64,000 bases of DNA from NCBI GenBank assembly GCA_963693365.1, contig CAVNZM010000007.1, forward strand, positions 3,906,001 to 3,970,000, given 5' to 3'. The position numbers and the translations under genes were made by a program. This stretch comes from Amoebidium appalachense. Lineage: Eukaryota > Ichthyosporea. Below, piece after piece: positions 31,427 through 64,000 of the stretch (position 1 is the stretch's first letter; every line of letters begins with the position of its first letter). The notes below the pieces were generated by a model. That model searched no databases. It saw nothing but the letters and a program-made list of their open reading frames with translations, and was not told the origin of the DNA.

Positions 31427-31464
31427 TGCGTGCGTACTGGGAGGCTCAGCAACTGCCATCATAA

Positions 31465-31850
31465 ATGGCGTGCTTCTTGCACTTTTCTCTGAGGGTGAAA
31501 GTTGCACACATTTTACCGCGTTCACACTGGCGGGATATGATGTGCACTTGTCATACATATATGGTACTACAAATATCCGATCGGGATATTTTAAATACCC
31601 CAACTTGAAATCGCTGTTCACACTGGCAGGATATGATGGGGGGGGGGTTACACACTTTTTATTGCGTGGACACTGCCGGAGGCCCAGCCACATTCGACGG
31701 CCTACTGCGTTTTCCAGCGCAGCCGTTTATGCACTTTGTATTGCTGCGGACATCGTCAGGGGCCCAGCCTCACTTGACGGCCTACTGCGTTTTCCAGCGC
31801 AGCCAATCAAATGCAGCTAGTGACTTAGGTTATTTGCACATCACCCTAGG
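31465..31850. other. Short spacer with an 80-bp tandem pair and motif repeats
   Basis: GGCCCAGCC...ACGGCCTACTGCG-type units at 31681-31724 and 31761-31804 (period 80 bp); the second extends to 31816 and is the inverse of 11839-11878. The GTTCACACTGG...GGATATGAT motif occurs at 31518 and 31616. No gene seen. Confidence 0.6.
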
Positions 31851-33665
31851 TTTCAATCTATTCTTCACATACACCCATGCCAATCCGCTTTTCGTAAAAA
31901 CAATTCATGTTATGTTCAAATAATGGCACTGCACTGATTCTATGCAAGTTGGTGCACGATATGTTGGCTTTATTGATTGGAAAACTGCTTACGATTCTGT
32001 CGCCCCTGGTCTCCTATGGGAAAAGCTTGCTGGCAACGGGGTGTACCACACTGCATTGGTGTTCTGTTAGAAGCACTCTTATCTCAAACCTATGGTAGAG
32101 CTGTGGTTAATGGGCATCTTTCATATGACAGTTTTGCTCGTACTAGAGGTCTCTTGCAGGGTTCATTGCTTAGCCCCTTTTTGTTTAACCTATTTAATAA
32201 TATAGATGATTTGGCTGTCAAGATTTACGCCGAAAACGATGACCCTATTAATAACTTTCCGCCTGCACTTCTCTATGCTGATGATCTGTCCCTCCTTGCC
32301 CGTACCCCTAGTCTAAGACGCCTGCAAAGATTGTTCGATGTAGTGTCAGAGTGGTGCAAGGCAAACCTTATGATCCTTAACATAGACAAATGTGGTGTTC
32401 TTGTACCTGATATAGCTAACAATTTACACACATTTACATTATCATCTAAACCTGTACCTATAGTTCCAGAATACAAATATCTTGGTGTTCCGGTTGATTC
32501 TGTTGGTGTTATGTTTCCCCATATGGTCGAAAAGAGGGTAGAGTTGGCTCGTACTGCGGTTAGCTTTCTTCTCGGCTAATATTTTTAAAGACACACCCCT
32601 CCATCCTTCTATTAGACTTACATTCATTCGCACTTTTGTCTTCCCGGCATGTGAATATGGTTTACCCCTTCTCGCCGCTTGGATTAAGAAAGAGAGAACT
32701 AGAGCGCTTAAACCCTTGGCAAATTTCCTTGAAGCAGAAGTTGCCTCCTTTCTATCTAACAACTGTTGTAAACCTGGGCCTGTAACGCTCTCGATATACG
32801 GTCTGGTCCCAATAGCTGCTAGAGTATCCTATCTCGCGCTGAAATTCAATAAGCACATAAGCCGCTTAAAGAAGTATTTGCCCTCCCACCCTCTCTTCTC
32901 TATCCGACCTGTCCCCTCCTCACCTCTCCCCGGCGGCCTCTTCCCTCCCCTCTCTCTCCCCTCCTCCCCTGGGCACAAATACAAATAAACCCCGCAATAG
33001 TGTGTGTGTGACTTTGGACTGCCACTTATTTATTAAACATGTACACAATCACAAGATAATCACGCAATATAACAAATGGAAAAAGATACCACACGACACT
33101 AGACCCGATGAAAGCATACACCTTGAAAAACTAAGCCTTATGTCTCGTTTTATATATACTGACCGCCTCAACCATATTGCCAAATATGGCACTCGCAAAT
33201 GTATAACACCTAAATACATATTGCCTTCCTGTAGAACTGGTCTTTCTCTAGCTGATGGTATTATTGATCAATTACCACGCTTTTACTGTACACGTGCTAT
33301 ACAGTGGAGATCTAATAAGTATAAGGTGGCATCATTTGCATGCCCAAACAACACACACACAACACACACCAGTTTAACCGGTCATGTATCGCCAAATGTA
33401 GTTTGATAGACCACATAATACCGCAACACACACACGTCACATTCACAACAGACACCCAGAAAGATAGCCTACCTGTAAATTACAACATCCTTGATTTTAT
33501 ACTAAACACGAGTAACTACGACCTGTTTATTAGATGTATTGATTGGCTTGAGAAACACATCACTACAAAATTATAGCGCACGCGCACTGTCACACACACA
33601 CACAAACACACACACAAACACACACACACACAACCAGCTGATACCGAGTGTCCCAAGGGGAGCCC

Positions 33666-33707
<42 letters not shown>
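31851..33707 (+). mobile_element. Decayed non-LTR (LINE-like) reverse transcriptase with poly(A) tail
   Basis: RT pieces appear in order but in different frames: QSAFRKNNSCYVQIMALH (31881 on), YVGFIDWKTAYDSV (about 31960), GLLQGSLLSPFLFNLF, then the YADD active site at 32274-32285. A thumb-like region follows (IRTFVFPACEYGLPLLAAW) after a further shift near 32570, and a C-terminal region stops at 33576. At least three frameshifts make it inactive. No endonuclease domain is present, so it is 5'-truncated or partly deleted. It ends in 38 A (33670-33707), as expected from target-primed reverse transcription. Confidence 0.75.
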
Positions 33708-33708
<1 letters not shown>

Positions 33709-35016
33709 GGGGAACCCCAACTAATTGATTTCTCCTTGTAGTCTTTATGATGTCTCGTAGAGAAAGTAAACCCTGATATATAGTCACCACCCGACATCTA
33801 TGTACGTGATCATGATATACCGCTGAGGGGATATTCCGAGCAAACCCCCCCCCCCATACCTGAGACTGGTTCTCTTTGCCTCGAGTAAACACTAGTGACT
33901 TATGTACACTGTATGCAATAAAACAACCCAATAAAGTCATTATAAAAAAAATTTTTTTTTGACTGAAGTTCCCGCGAAAATCTACTCATGCGGGTGTCAC
34001 TGTCAGTGCCGCGTGCCTGAGAGTGTGAGCCGCGGCTGCCTCACAGAGGCATGCAATAATACACATACATATTCATAAAGTTATGTGCGTAGAATATTGG
34101 GATATATATGGTGCGTAGTTTTTATGCAAATAAAAAGTTTTTCAACGGTTTTTATATTTTTGTGTGTATGTGTTTATGAAAACCTTTGTGTCCATGACCA
34201 AGAGGATGACAGTGCGACAAACCGTTGATGAGTGGCTACCCACTCGGCCACTCAGATGGCGCATCGGTCAAAAAAATTCAATATTGTGCCCCGGTACGTT
34301 CACGCGTAGGTAAGTGTTTTTGATACTAAATAATGAGTAAATTTGTGCACATCGCACGAAAATTAACGGATGTTATATGTCAGTATGCTGTTAATATTGC
34401 TAGGATCTTTTCTTAACATAGCCTATATATTATTGCCGGTGCCAAGGAACGACCTGAGTCAGCCTCATGAGCCCCATGCACCCTGACTTGCTACATGCCG
34501 GCGAAACTCCTGATCTGTCTGAATACAACGCACCAATCATTGAACATAATTTGGCTTTAGTTTGCTCTGAACTGTTTAAATCCAATCATGCACTGATAAA
34601 GTCATGAAAACGTGTATCCGGTTTTGCTTTTCGGTGCCTTCTGACGGTGTGCAGTGCAAACAAGGTTTTTGCTCAAAGTCTGGTCAGTTATTATTTATAT
34701 ATTTATTTTGTAGAGCTTTTTGCTTTTTCGTTCGGTGATGTTTCACTCTTTTTGTGCTCAGAACTCTAGGTGTAACTAAATGCTTTTATTTGAAGGTCAA
34801 TATGTGTGTTATATAATAAGGATGTCTCTATAGAGCTTAGGCTGGCACAACGGCAAAACACCGTCTTGCTTAGTTCAAAATAAGCGAGCAACACGGCCTT
34901 GCAGATTCTACGTCATAGTTTCTCTACCTTGATGTCGGTTTACTACACTTCTATATCTTTTCCCATCCCAGTTTTCCATAACCTATCCCGCTACGCAGGC
35001 GGCAGCAGCTAGCATC
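33708..35016. other. AT-rich non-coding spacer
   Basis: No gene supported. AATAAAG followed by A8T10 at about 33930-33960 may be another retrotransposed tail. TATCCCGCTACGCAG just upstream of the ATG at 35017 looks like a 3' splice site, so the next gene may have a 5'UTR intron. Confidence 0.5.
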
Positions 35017-36147
35017 ATGGGCTGGCTAGCACGCTACCTGGAAGTGGGTGGGGACACAGACACTTACAGGACGGGTCTGTCCCCCGATCAAACAAGACAC
35101 GCAACCGAGCGAAGTCTCTTTTCAGTTAGATACGACTCTACCGAAGTCCAACTGGTTAAATCCGTTCATCGGGAAAGATCCTCTGGGCTGCCTGCTTTGC
35201 ACATCAGCGATTCCGCCAGCACGATTAGTTTGGATGATGTGCGCACACTTGCCTTTCGACCCAACTCCCTTCCCACATCTCAGCACCCGAGCGTGGTTTC
35301 TGCACGCGTGCAGAAGAGGTCCAGCAGCGCAAATGTTCCAGGAGCGACGAGGGAAAGAGACGGAAGCGTACACGACGAAGATTGCATGGACGCCATAGAT
35401 TTTCTACGCGAGCCATCCGAAAGGTATAGGCATAGGAAGAGCCTGTCGAGGTCGAGCAGTGTCGGTGTAAGGTCGCTACACGAAGAGCCGGTTGCAGAGT
35501 ATCAGTATGATGCGTTTCAGCCAGGCAAAGAGGAAGGGACAGAGGAGGTAAAGGACTTGCAGTTTGAGATGGAGGGTGAGGGAGGGCAAGTGAGCGCACA
35601 GGTAACATCCACGGAGGATAGGGGGGTTGAAACGCACGCAGACGAAGGAGCAGGAATGGGTGTAGAGACGAAGGAGAGTGAAGCAGACGACACCGTGTTT
35701 GCTGTACAATCAGCGGCAGAGCCTGCTGTGAAAAAATCTACCCCGCCTGTGAAAAAACCAGACCCGTTTAACGAGCCGGTTAGTAACGCACCCGCACCGG
35801 GACCTTTTGGTGAGGCCCCCGCCACGACGCACCAAAGCGAGGATAGACATGTTTTTAGGGAGGAGGTGACAACGAGTTGCATGTTCAACCCATTTAAGGC
35901 GAAGCAAGAGAAAAAGGCACTGCAGAGACAGAGGCTGATTGAGCAGCAGTTGGCATTGCAAGGGGCGGGGCTGTTGGACACGTCGCTCGACATTGCCGGG
36001 GTGCAACAAGATTTGTGGAGGCAGAGGAGACAGAGGAAGATGTACGGTGTGATGGAAGAGTTGGATGAGGAGTTGAGGGATGCGGCGCTTGGAGGCCCAT
36101 CACCTACGCAACCGATAATGATTGCACCCGTACAGCGGTGGGTCTAG
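35017..36147 (+). CDS. Uncharacterised 376-aa, largely disordered protein
   Basis: Single exon with no recognised domain. The first ATG gives MGWLARYLEVGG, a possible amphipathic helix. Residues 40-290 are Ser/Glu/Pro-rich and look disordered. DPF at 249-251 and NPF at 291-293 match short motifs that bind AP-2 appendage and EH domains in endocytic proteins; such triplets also occur by chance. Residues 295-360 are Gln/Arg/Leu-rich and predicted helical (KKALQRQRLIEQQLALQ, QRKMYGVMEELDEELR). Codon use looks normal and no microsatellite lies inside, unlike the surroundings. That this is a real gene is likely; its function is unknown. Confidence 0.6.
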   Translation: MGWLARYLEVGGDTDTYRTGLSPDQTRHATERSLFSVRYDSTEVQLVKSVHRERSSGLPALHISDSASTISLDDVRTLAFRPNSLPTSQHPSVVSARVQKRSSSANVPGATRERDGSVHDEDCMDAIDFLREPSERYRHRKSLSRSSSVGVRSLHEEPVAEYQYDAFQPGKEEGTEEVKDLQFEMEGEGGQVSAQVTSTEDRGVETHADEGAGMGVETKESEADDTVFAVQSAAEPAVKKSTPPVKKPDPFNEPVSNAPAPGPFGEAPATTHQSEDRHVFREEVTTSCMFNPFKAKQEKKALQRQRLIEQQLALQGAGLLDTSLDIAGVQQDLWRQRRQRKMYGVMEELDEELRDAALGGPSPTQPIMIAPVQRWV

Positions 36148-36859
36148 TATCTTGCTGTTGTCATGCATGGGGTAAGGGTGAATTTGTGTTTAAACATGCA
36201 CGAGCAGGAATATAGACATAGCCGAAACGCGCCAGAAAATGGCTGCATATAGGGACATATATGAGCGAATGTGTTAACTTAATCGGGGTGAATACATACA
36301 GGAGCACAATATACGCAAACTTCAGGCATGATACCATACACGCATGCAAAACACCTAACTTTTGACACCCAACACTTGTTTACATAGCCATCAATCTCCG
36401 CCCGCCGACGATTCTTTTTATCTTCGGCAAGTATTTGGCCAAAGCCGCGCGACTCCTGAGCTATTCCCCAGCCCCTTTTTATGGTGTGCTAGTTTAGAGT
36501 TTTGTGCCTGTCCTCCTCATAAGTTAACAGTAGACACCTTGATTTTTCTCTTTTCCCTCTTTCTGTTTCTCAACTTGGTTTTTAGTTTTTCTAAGCCCTT
36601 GGAATTTAGGGACGACTGGGGGAGAATACTAATGGTGTGGGGCTACAGTTTAGCTGTGTCTGTTTCAAATCCCCCCCTTTTTTTTTCCTATGGTACGAAA
36701 CTCGCGATTTTTGGGGAGTAGCTTTCTGGAAGTGATAAATATAGCACGAAATGTAAATTATGAACTAGTTTCGGTAGGCTGGTCCATCGAAATGGTATTC
36801 ATGCATCTGTGTGTTGTCCCTGAGTGGATATACGGAGAGGTGATTGGCAGGCTGGATGG

Positions 36860-37281
36860 CTGCATACACCGCACGTGCACAAACACGTGCACTTGCACAC
36901 TGCCTCGAGTACACACAGACAAACAGGCACGTGTACAGGCACAGGAGCATGCACACACAGTTAGCGGCACGCACATGCACATACTCGCACCCACAGGCGC
37001 ATATCCGTTCGTGCGTTACAAACTGGGAGATGGATTACCACGGCCATAGGTCTACACAGGAGTACACACATCCGCACGCGTGTGCACACATCAGCACACA
37101 CACACACGTGCACACACAAACACGCATGAACATAACACACACACACACACACACACCTAAACCGTGCAGGGAGGTGTCGCAGCTCATCACACTAGAACAT
37201 CCTCACGTGCCGAGACACAAAGCTCAACCCTCCCCCCCTTCCCCCCCCCCCCCCCCCCCCAGAAAACACACACACTCTCTC

Positions 37282-37330
<49 letters not shown>

Positions 37331-38029
37331 GTTGCTCGCTCACACACACACACACAACACGCACACATACACATGCCGCGCGCACATGCACACACACAAA
37401 ACACCCACACCCACACACACACACATGCACACCCACATGTGTGTGTGCGTGCACACACAAACACACACACACACACACACAAACACACACATGCACACGC
37501 ACATGCACGCGCGCACAATGTCCACACGGGCGCACGGGCGCACGGGCGCATGCACATACATACACACACATATGCACACATGCACAACACACTTTTACAC
37601 ACATAATGCCCATCAGCCCAATTTGACAGGCACACACAAAAAGAGAGAAAGAGAGATAGAGGGAGGGAGGGAGAAAGGGAAAGAGACTAACTCCATTTAA
37701 AACACATGCAAACAAACATACAGGCACGCACACTGACACATGCTTGCGCACACACACACACACACACACATTCTGAAAGCGCTTCACACATACACTAACC
37801 GTATACACACCGTGACAAAGTCACGCACGTACACACACACACGACACACACTTGCGTAAACACAAATTTTTACACACAACACACATCCACACACAAAGAT
37901 AGCCTGTACTCGTAGAAACACACACACACGACCACATTCACACATACTGGCACTTACTAACAAACACGCTTGCACACACAATTAGACAGGCACTAACAGA
38001 CACGCACATACACACACTTCACATGCACA

Positions 38030-38109
<80 letters not shown>

Positions 38110-38199
38110 CACACATGCACACACACCAGCACCCTCCAAGTTATTGCACACATTCCGTGTGCGAACTACAACCATGCGCATCATTGACAGAAGCAAAAA

Positions 38200-38258
<59 letters not shown>

Positions 38259-38260
38259 GT
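36860..38260. repeat. 1.4-kb CA-rich region
   Basis: Imperfect CA/GCACA repeats; pure CA runs at about 38031-38106 and 38200-38253; a CT repeat at 37285-37331. Confidence 0.9.
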
Positions 38261-39768
38261 CAACTACTCAGCACTCGGTTTCCTTGCACAGTGGCTGCAC
38301 ACCATGCTTGCAAGTAATAATCGGTACATCAAGTTTATTATAGGTTTTGCCTATATATGGTAGCCTAAGGGCCTCTTTTTGGGATGATGCACAATTGCGA
38401 TATAAAGGAACGATGCAGAAATTCTGACATAAGACGCTAAACACCAGAGCCTGTTCTGGTAATGATCAAGGGGTTATAATCAACAAGAGGCAAACCCACA
38501 GGGGGGGGGGGGGGGAGATTAAATCGGGCGGGGGGCACTATAGCGTAAATGACAAAGTTCGGAGTCCCGGCACTTACTGCCCCCTTTTCCTTTTTTTTAT
38601 TTTTTTTTATTACCACCATCATCAGTATTATTTGATACATAGGGCAGATGATTCTTGTTGTCTTTTCATCTGGTCGATATACTGCCGGGCGTGATATAGT
38701 GATTAATATTCAGCTAAATGCCGTTGCATGCTATTTACGTTTCCCACTAAACCTCTGCACAGGCAACTGCTGGAGTTTATCCTTGGGAACCGGCCCCCGA
38801 TAAAAAGGGGGAGGGAGAGGGTGGGGGGGGGGAGATGGGGGGAGAGGGGCATATCGCACAGCTATCTAATATAGTAGGTTCATTTGGTGGCTACGTCATT
38901 TAACATGAGGGGCGCCGTATCGTGAGCCATTTTGCCTGATGATCAGAGTGTAAGAATAGAGATGGTGACATCCGGGGGAGGAGGGGGGAGGGGAGGGGGG
39001 AGGGGGGATCCGGAAGGAGGGGGGGGGGGGGGGGGGTGGAGAAGAGGGCTCAAATATACGGGGGGGGGGGGAGTGGGGGGGAGGGGGGATGGGCACTCAC
39101 GAGAGGTAACTGTAATCAAAACGTGCAAACGAATTCTTTGTTCCAATATTGCACCCGCACATCGATATCCACACACATCTAAAGCCAGAGACTCCGAGGG
39201 TTACAGACAAACACATGATCACAACACAAGATGGATCTAAAGGCATTAAAAATGTGTGTACGCAGAAAAAAATACATGCAATCTCTCCGCAGCACATATA
39301 CGAGCCGTTGTGGACAACACACACCAACACACACACACACACACACACACACCTACCCACCCACCGCACACACTCCCAGAGTGCACACACACATACTCAT
39401 GCACAGGTGCAGGCACAAACACCCTACACTCACAGGGTGTACGGTAAATTACTTACCGTAGCACACACCATGTGCATGCACATGCGCATGCGCATGCAAC
39501 CATGCAAGCACCTGCCAACATCAAATGTACCGACCCGTTCATATGCCATGGGCACCACCATCCATATATACTATATATAGGTACACACAAAGCAGCCCAG
39601 CCAAACCGAGGCCTAGACCGGGTTTTGAACCACTAAATGCAACATTAGCAGGCCGCTAAGGGTTCAGTGTCTGGCAGTGCCTATGGCTAGTTGGATCCCG
39701 ATGTATGTGTTTGGGCATGCACATGCACTCACTGCGTGCTCCCCATGCCACCAAGCCCTATATACTAC

Positions 39769-39888
39769 TGTAGCAACACGATGACAATGTGAATGGGCAC
39801 GTGCACAGCGTGCCCATACACTGCCATATGTAGCAACACGATGACAATGTGAATGGGCACGTGCACAGCGTGCCCATACACTGCCATA
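39769..39888. repeat. 60-bp perfect tandem duplication
   Basis: Two identical units (39769-39828, 39829-39888). Each contains the near-palindrome GGGCACGTGCACAGCGTGCC. Confidence 0.95.
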
Positions 39889-40091
39889 GCTGCTGCTAAT
39901 ACACACAGCATACTCATACAGGCACAGACGTGTAGGGCCCTTGTGGAAACGCACAGAAGAATAAAACCATGTACGCAGACGGATGTGATCACGTGCGCAC
40001 ACTGACAGCCAGTGACTCACGCACATGTCCCAAAAAACACCACACAGACGGATGTACACACACGCACCGCGCGCACGCGCGCGCGCGCGGC

Positions 40092-40168
<77 letters not shown>

Positions 40169-40540
40169 CACGAAGCACCGAACAGCCTCACGCATCGTAG
40201 TAGCCATGGACCAACGAAGACACAAACAGGACCGCGGCTCGCTCATGCGTCTACATCAAATTTTATTTTTAAATACTAAGATACTAAAGCTTAAGCTCTA
40301 AAAAAATGTGTGTGCAATCAAAAATACGGTGAGAAAAAGGCCGTAGCTTGCCATTCATCAAACGTTAAATAGAACAAATCATAGTATACCATTCAAAAAC
40401 ACAATGCATTGCATATGATCTTTGATATCCAGTGAACATCAAATTCTGAAAATACCAGATCTTAAAATCAAAAAGAAACTCAATTAAAATTCGGCTAATT
40501 TCAAAACAAGGCATGCAGCCGCTGTGTCATTATGACGTCA

Positions 40541-61029
<20,489 letters not shown>

Positions 61030-61758
61030 GGGGAAAATGCTGGAGAGAAGTGCTAGCTGTGTGCTGTTTTATACCTCTCCGGTCACGCACACACGCCGCA
61101 CGCACACCAACACACACACACACGGGCCAGAAAAACTGTGCAGTCAAAGAGGCGGCCTTGCTTTTCACAGCCATCTTTCAACCAGCCGGCGCAAAATCCA
61201 TTCTCCCATACGGGGTTCAAAATTTTTGATTTTCTGGCCATCCGGGGCCAGGCGCATCGCGCGGCTGCAGCCCGCGCCGGGCCAAGCCCCGCGCTTTGTA
61301 TTATTGCAAGTAATGAAAAGAAAACATATTGCAAAGAGCAGTTGCACGGCCCTCTGAGGGCCGTGGCTGTTGCAAAGCCATTCAAACGGGCAGCTCATTA
61401 TCACGTTGATATATGCGTGCGTTCCTTCATTATTACCTAGTCTGAAGCTCTTGCATTCATAGAAGGAGTATTACAGGCAGGATCGTTCGACCGCCTCCCC
61501 CACCCCCCCCCCCCCCCCCCCCCCCCCCTCTCCCCCCACCGCGCGCCACAAGCCCACCCCCTCCCCCCACCTTTCTCCCCAGGGCCCTCTCCCTCCGCTT
61601 CCCCCCCCCCCCCCCCCCCCTCCCCCCCCCCCCATCCTCCCCTCTCCTCCGGGCGACCGGGCCCCCCTCCTCTTCCCGAGGCTCCCCTCCCGGCCGCACC
61701 CAGCCGGCGCACGCACACACACTGTACACAGACACACACACTGAGCACACACACAAGC

Positions 61759-61839
<81 letters not shown>

Positions 61840-61840
61840 A

Positions 61841-61888
<48 letters not shown>

Positions 61889-62056
61889 TGGCATGGCATT
61901 ATCTAACTTATTAATATGAGATCTAGAGAGGGAGAGAGAGAGGGAGAGAGAGAGGGAGAGAGAGAGAGAAAGCTCAGGCTCTGGGAGAGGGGGGAGGAGG
62001 AGAGAGAGAGAGAGATAGGGGGGGGGAGAGAGAGAGAAAGAGAGAAAGAGAGAGCG

Positions 62057-62089
<33 letters not shown>

Positions 62090-62103
62090 TCGGGGGGGGG
62101 GGG

Positions 62104-62158
<55 letters not shown>

Positions 62159-62422
62159 AGACACACACACGCGCGCGTGTGCACGTGGCACACATCGTGG
62201 TATTTAAACACAAACACAAGCCCCAGCCCCCCCCCCCCCCCCCCCCCCCCCCTCCCCCCACACACACATGCACTCATGTACACACGAGCCATAATAATCA
62301 TTGGGAAATCTGACTGTTACCATATATTTGCGGGCTCAGCCAGACCCGAGATCACTCTGGCAGGCTCGAACAAGAACTGCGGTACACATGTGCGTATGAG
62401 TCTGCTACACTTTGAGCCTTGT

Positions 62423-62496
<74 letters not shown>

Positions 62497-62766
62497 CCTT
62501 CCCCCCCTCTCTCTGAGACTCTCTCTCTCTCCCTCTCTCTCTCTATTCTCTCTCTCTCTTTCTCTCTCTCTCTCTGAGTCTCTCTCTCTCTTTCTCTCTC
62601 TCTCTTCTCTCTTTCTGTGTGTGTGTGTGTCTGTCTCTATTTCCTCCCCTCTCCTTATCCGAGGCTATCTCTCCTCTCACACACACACAGAGACACACAC
62701 ACACACACTCTTTCTCTCTCTCTCTCGCTCGTTCTCTCTCCCCCCCCCCCCCCCCTCTCCCCCCGC

Positions 62767-62819
<53 letters not shown>

Positions 62820-62879
62820 CTCGTACGGTGTGTATGTGCGGTGCGCGCAGCGCGTCTGTGTGCGGTTGTGTCACTGCAC

Positions 62880-62933
<54 letters not shown>

Positions 62934-63046
62934 TGTACATGGCAATGTTGTGTCTTGTGTGTGTGTGTGTGCGCGCGCGTCTGTGTGCGTTTGTGCAACT
63001 GCACAGGCTGTGTGTTTGCCTGTGCCATGCGTACTACCGTGTGCAG

Positions 63047-63085
<39 letters not shown>

Positions 63086-63094
63086 CACGGTGTG

Positions 63095-63137
<43 letters not shown>

Positions 63138-63176
63138 ATACATGTACATGTTGTGTATACATGTGTGTGTGTGTGC

Positions 63177-63211
<35 letters not shown>

Positions 63212-63266
63212 GTGTGTGTGTGTGTGTGAGTGTCACGTGTGTGTGTGTGTGTTTGTGCGTGTGTGC

Positions 63267-63320
<54 letters not shown>

Positions 63321-63615
63321 GTGTGTGTGTCACGTGTGTGTTTGTGTGTGCGTTCGCGATTGTGGTGTTTACATGGGTGCTTGTGCATGTGTGAGTGAGT
63401 CACATATATATGCGTGTATAATTGTGTGCGTGCATCTGTGTACATGCATGTGTGTGGCGATTTCTGCTTTTGAAGCCTCACTGTGCACGTTGTGTCCGGA
63501 GTGGCCTATTAAATTGCTTGTGCCGCAAGATGTTGGTGATCATAGAGCCTAGCCAGATAGATTGTGTTACTCACTGTGGAGTGTCTCCTTTAATTAATAT
63601 ATATGTATTTCTCAG
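61030..63615. other. Upstream region of oligopeptidase B; microsatellite-rich
   Basis: A GC-rich stretch at 61140-61400 probably belongs to the oligopeptidase B promoter region. Then C-tracts (61502-61633), CA repeats (61764-61885), GA repeats (61926-62160), CT repeats (62458-62815) and GT repeats (62881-63345). A short open stretch near 62335-62386 (RPEITLAGSNKNC, between ...CTCAG and GTACAC) could be an isolated exon but has no partner. No gene called. Confidence 0.5.
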
Positions 63616-63669
63616 GTTGTAGTTGAGTTGAATGAAGAGTGTGCCCTTATCATGATTTACACTTTCACG
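63616..63669 (+). CDS. Possible isolated exon near the right edge
   Basis: TATTTCTCAG|GTT ... ACG|GTGCGT brackets 18 codons, VVVELNEECALIMIYTFT. Splice signals are good, but there is no recognisable domain and no partner exon is certain. The remaining sequence to 64000 holds a G-rich stretch and TGGCCAGAAAATC, whose inverse occurs near 61229-61241. Confidence 0.2.
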
Positions 63670-64000
63670 GTGCGTATTTCGGAAAGAAGGGGGGGAAAGG
63701 GGGAGGAGGGGACGGGGGACGGGGGGAAAGGAGGGAAAAGGCCCCGAGGGGCTGGCCCAGCTGCAGGGCAGAAGGGGGGGAGGGCGGGGGTAATAAGGAG
63801 GGTTTGGGTGTTAAATGAAGGGGATGCATGCCGGTTAACTGTGGTCACTGGTGACTAACACATGTGTTGCTATGTCGGAAGTACACTCTCTTGAAAGAAC
63901 TTGGCAAAGCGACGAGTTAATCAATGGGGCCGCGGCCGGATCCGGCCGCTCATATTTGGCCAGAAAATCGAAAGCCAGGCCCAGATCAAATCATTAGTCG

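Larger units (their letters stand above)
27624..31464 (+). pseudogene. ORF1-like retroelement gene, frameshifted and split by an LTR element
   Basis: ATG 27624 opens a frame with a Pro/Arg/Lys-rich N-terminus and a long helical, coiled-coil-like segment (KEQLQLIPEKARKSVLKLM onward, residues 55-130). The frame changes near 28080-28120, probably by an indel in the C5/G5 runs, and continues from NPKVYRTTVDD to AEVR at 28732. There a 2.7-kb LTR element is inserted. After the target duplication the last 10 codons and TAA are at 31432-31464, in the same frame. FIGRRYTVFFV...YRDTL resembles ORF1 proteins of some non-LTR retrotransposons, and RT remnants plus a poly(A) tail follow. The LINE link is inference. 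Confidence 0.45.
36148..40540. other. Intergenic, CA-rich
   Basis: No gene supported. It contains a CA-rich block at 36860-38260, G-tracts near 38503 and 39015-39080, a CA run at 39320-39351, a 60-bp tandem pair at 39769-39888, and a CA run at 40095-40167. The 3' end of the oligopeptidase B transcript lies at its right end. Confidence 0.6.

Noticed and set aside
39601-39680. Possible tRNA on the minus strand (GGTTCAAAACC B-box-like, CTGCTAAT loop)
   Set aside because: The anticodon loop would have 8 nt, the T-stem does not pair and no acceptor stem forms.

Overview
The window is nuclear DNA from an intron-rich eukaryote, most likely a unicellular one. I cannot name the species. Evidence: two long genes can be spliced by eye with GT-AG introns so that every exon phase closes; there are F-box and BTB genes; there are copia-type, LARD-like and LINE-like retroelements; and there is an extreme load of homopolymer G/C tracts and GT/CA/GA microsatellites. 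I see no rRNA, no convincing tRNA and no CRISPR array.

Layout. 1-966 (minus): 5' part of an F-box gene that runs off the left edge. 2600-11383 (minus): complete M20 metallopeptidase gene, 11 exons, 376 aa. 12937-19773 (plus): a BTB/KCTD-type gene with a SPRY-like C-terminus, split by a 5.9-kb copia retrotransposon (13255-19132, 765-bp LTRs, 5-bp target duplication). 19774-27623: microsatellite-rich spacer, including a 1.5-1.8 kb tandem duplication and a 276-bp tandem duplication. 27624-33707: nested retroelements, namely an ORF1-like gene interrupted by a 2.7-kb non-autonomous LTR element (28733-31426), then a decayed LINE reverse transcriptase with a poly(A) tail. 35017-36147 (plus): single-exon 376-aa protein of unknown function. 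36148-40540: CA-rich spacer. 40541-61029 (minus): complete oligopeptidase B gene, 26 exons over 20.5 kb. 61030-64000: spacer plus one doubtful exon.

The two intact enzymes are peptidases on the same strand. Nothing in the sequence shows that they act together.

The most unusual feature is intron architecture. In the spliced genes most introns carry a C-run, CT, CA or GT tract within about 40 nt of the 5' splice site. Several acceptors are literally (CA)n-CAG and some donors are (GT)n. Three acceptors of the oligopeptidase B gene (exons 5, 11, 13), perhaps a fourth (exon 18), sit inside tandem arrays that copy the splice site plus the first bases of the exon. Short dispersed sequence families recur in introns on one strand, next to G-tracts. 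The copia insertion is also notable: its LTR contains the gag start codon, so the 3' LTR opens a frame that fuses 45 gag codons to the second half of the BTB gene.
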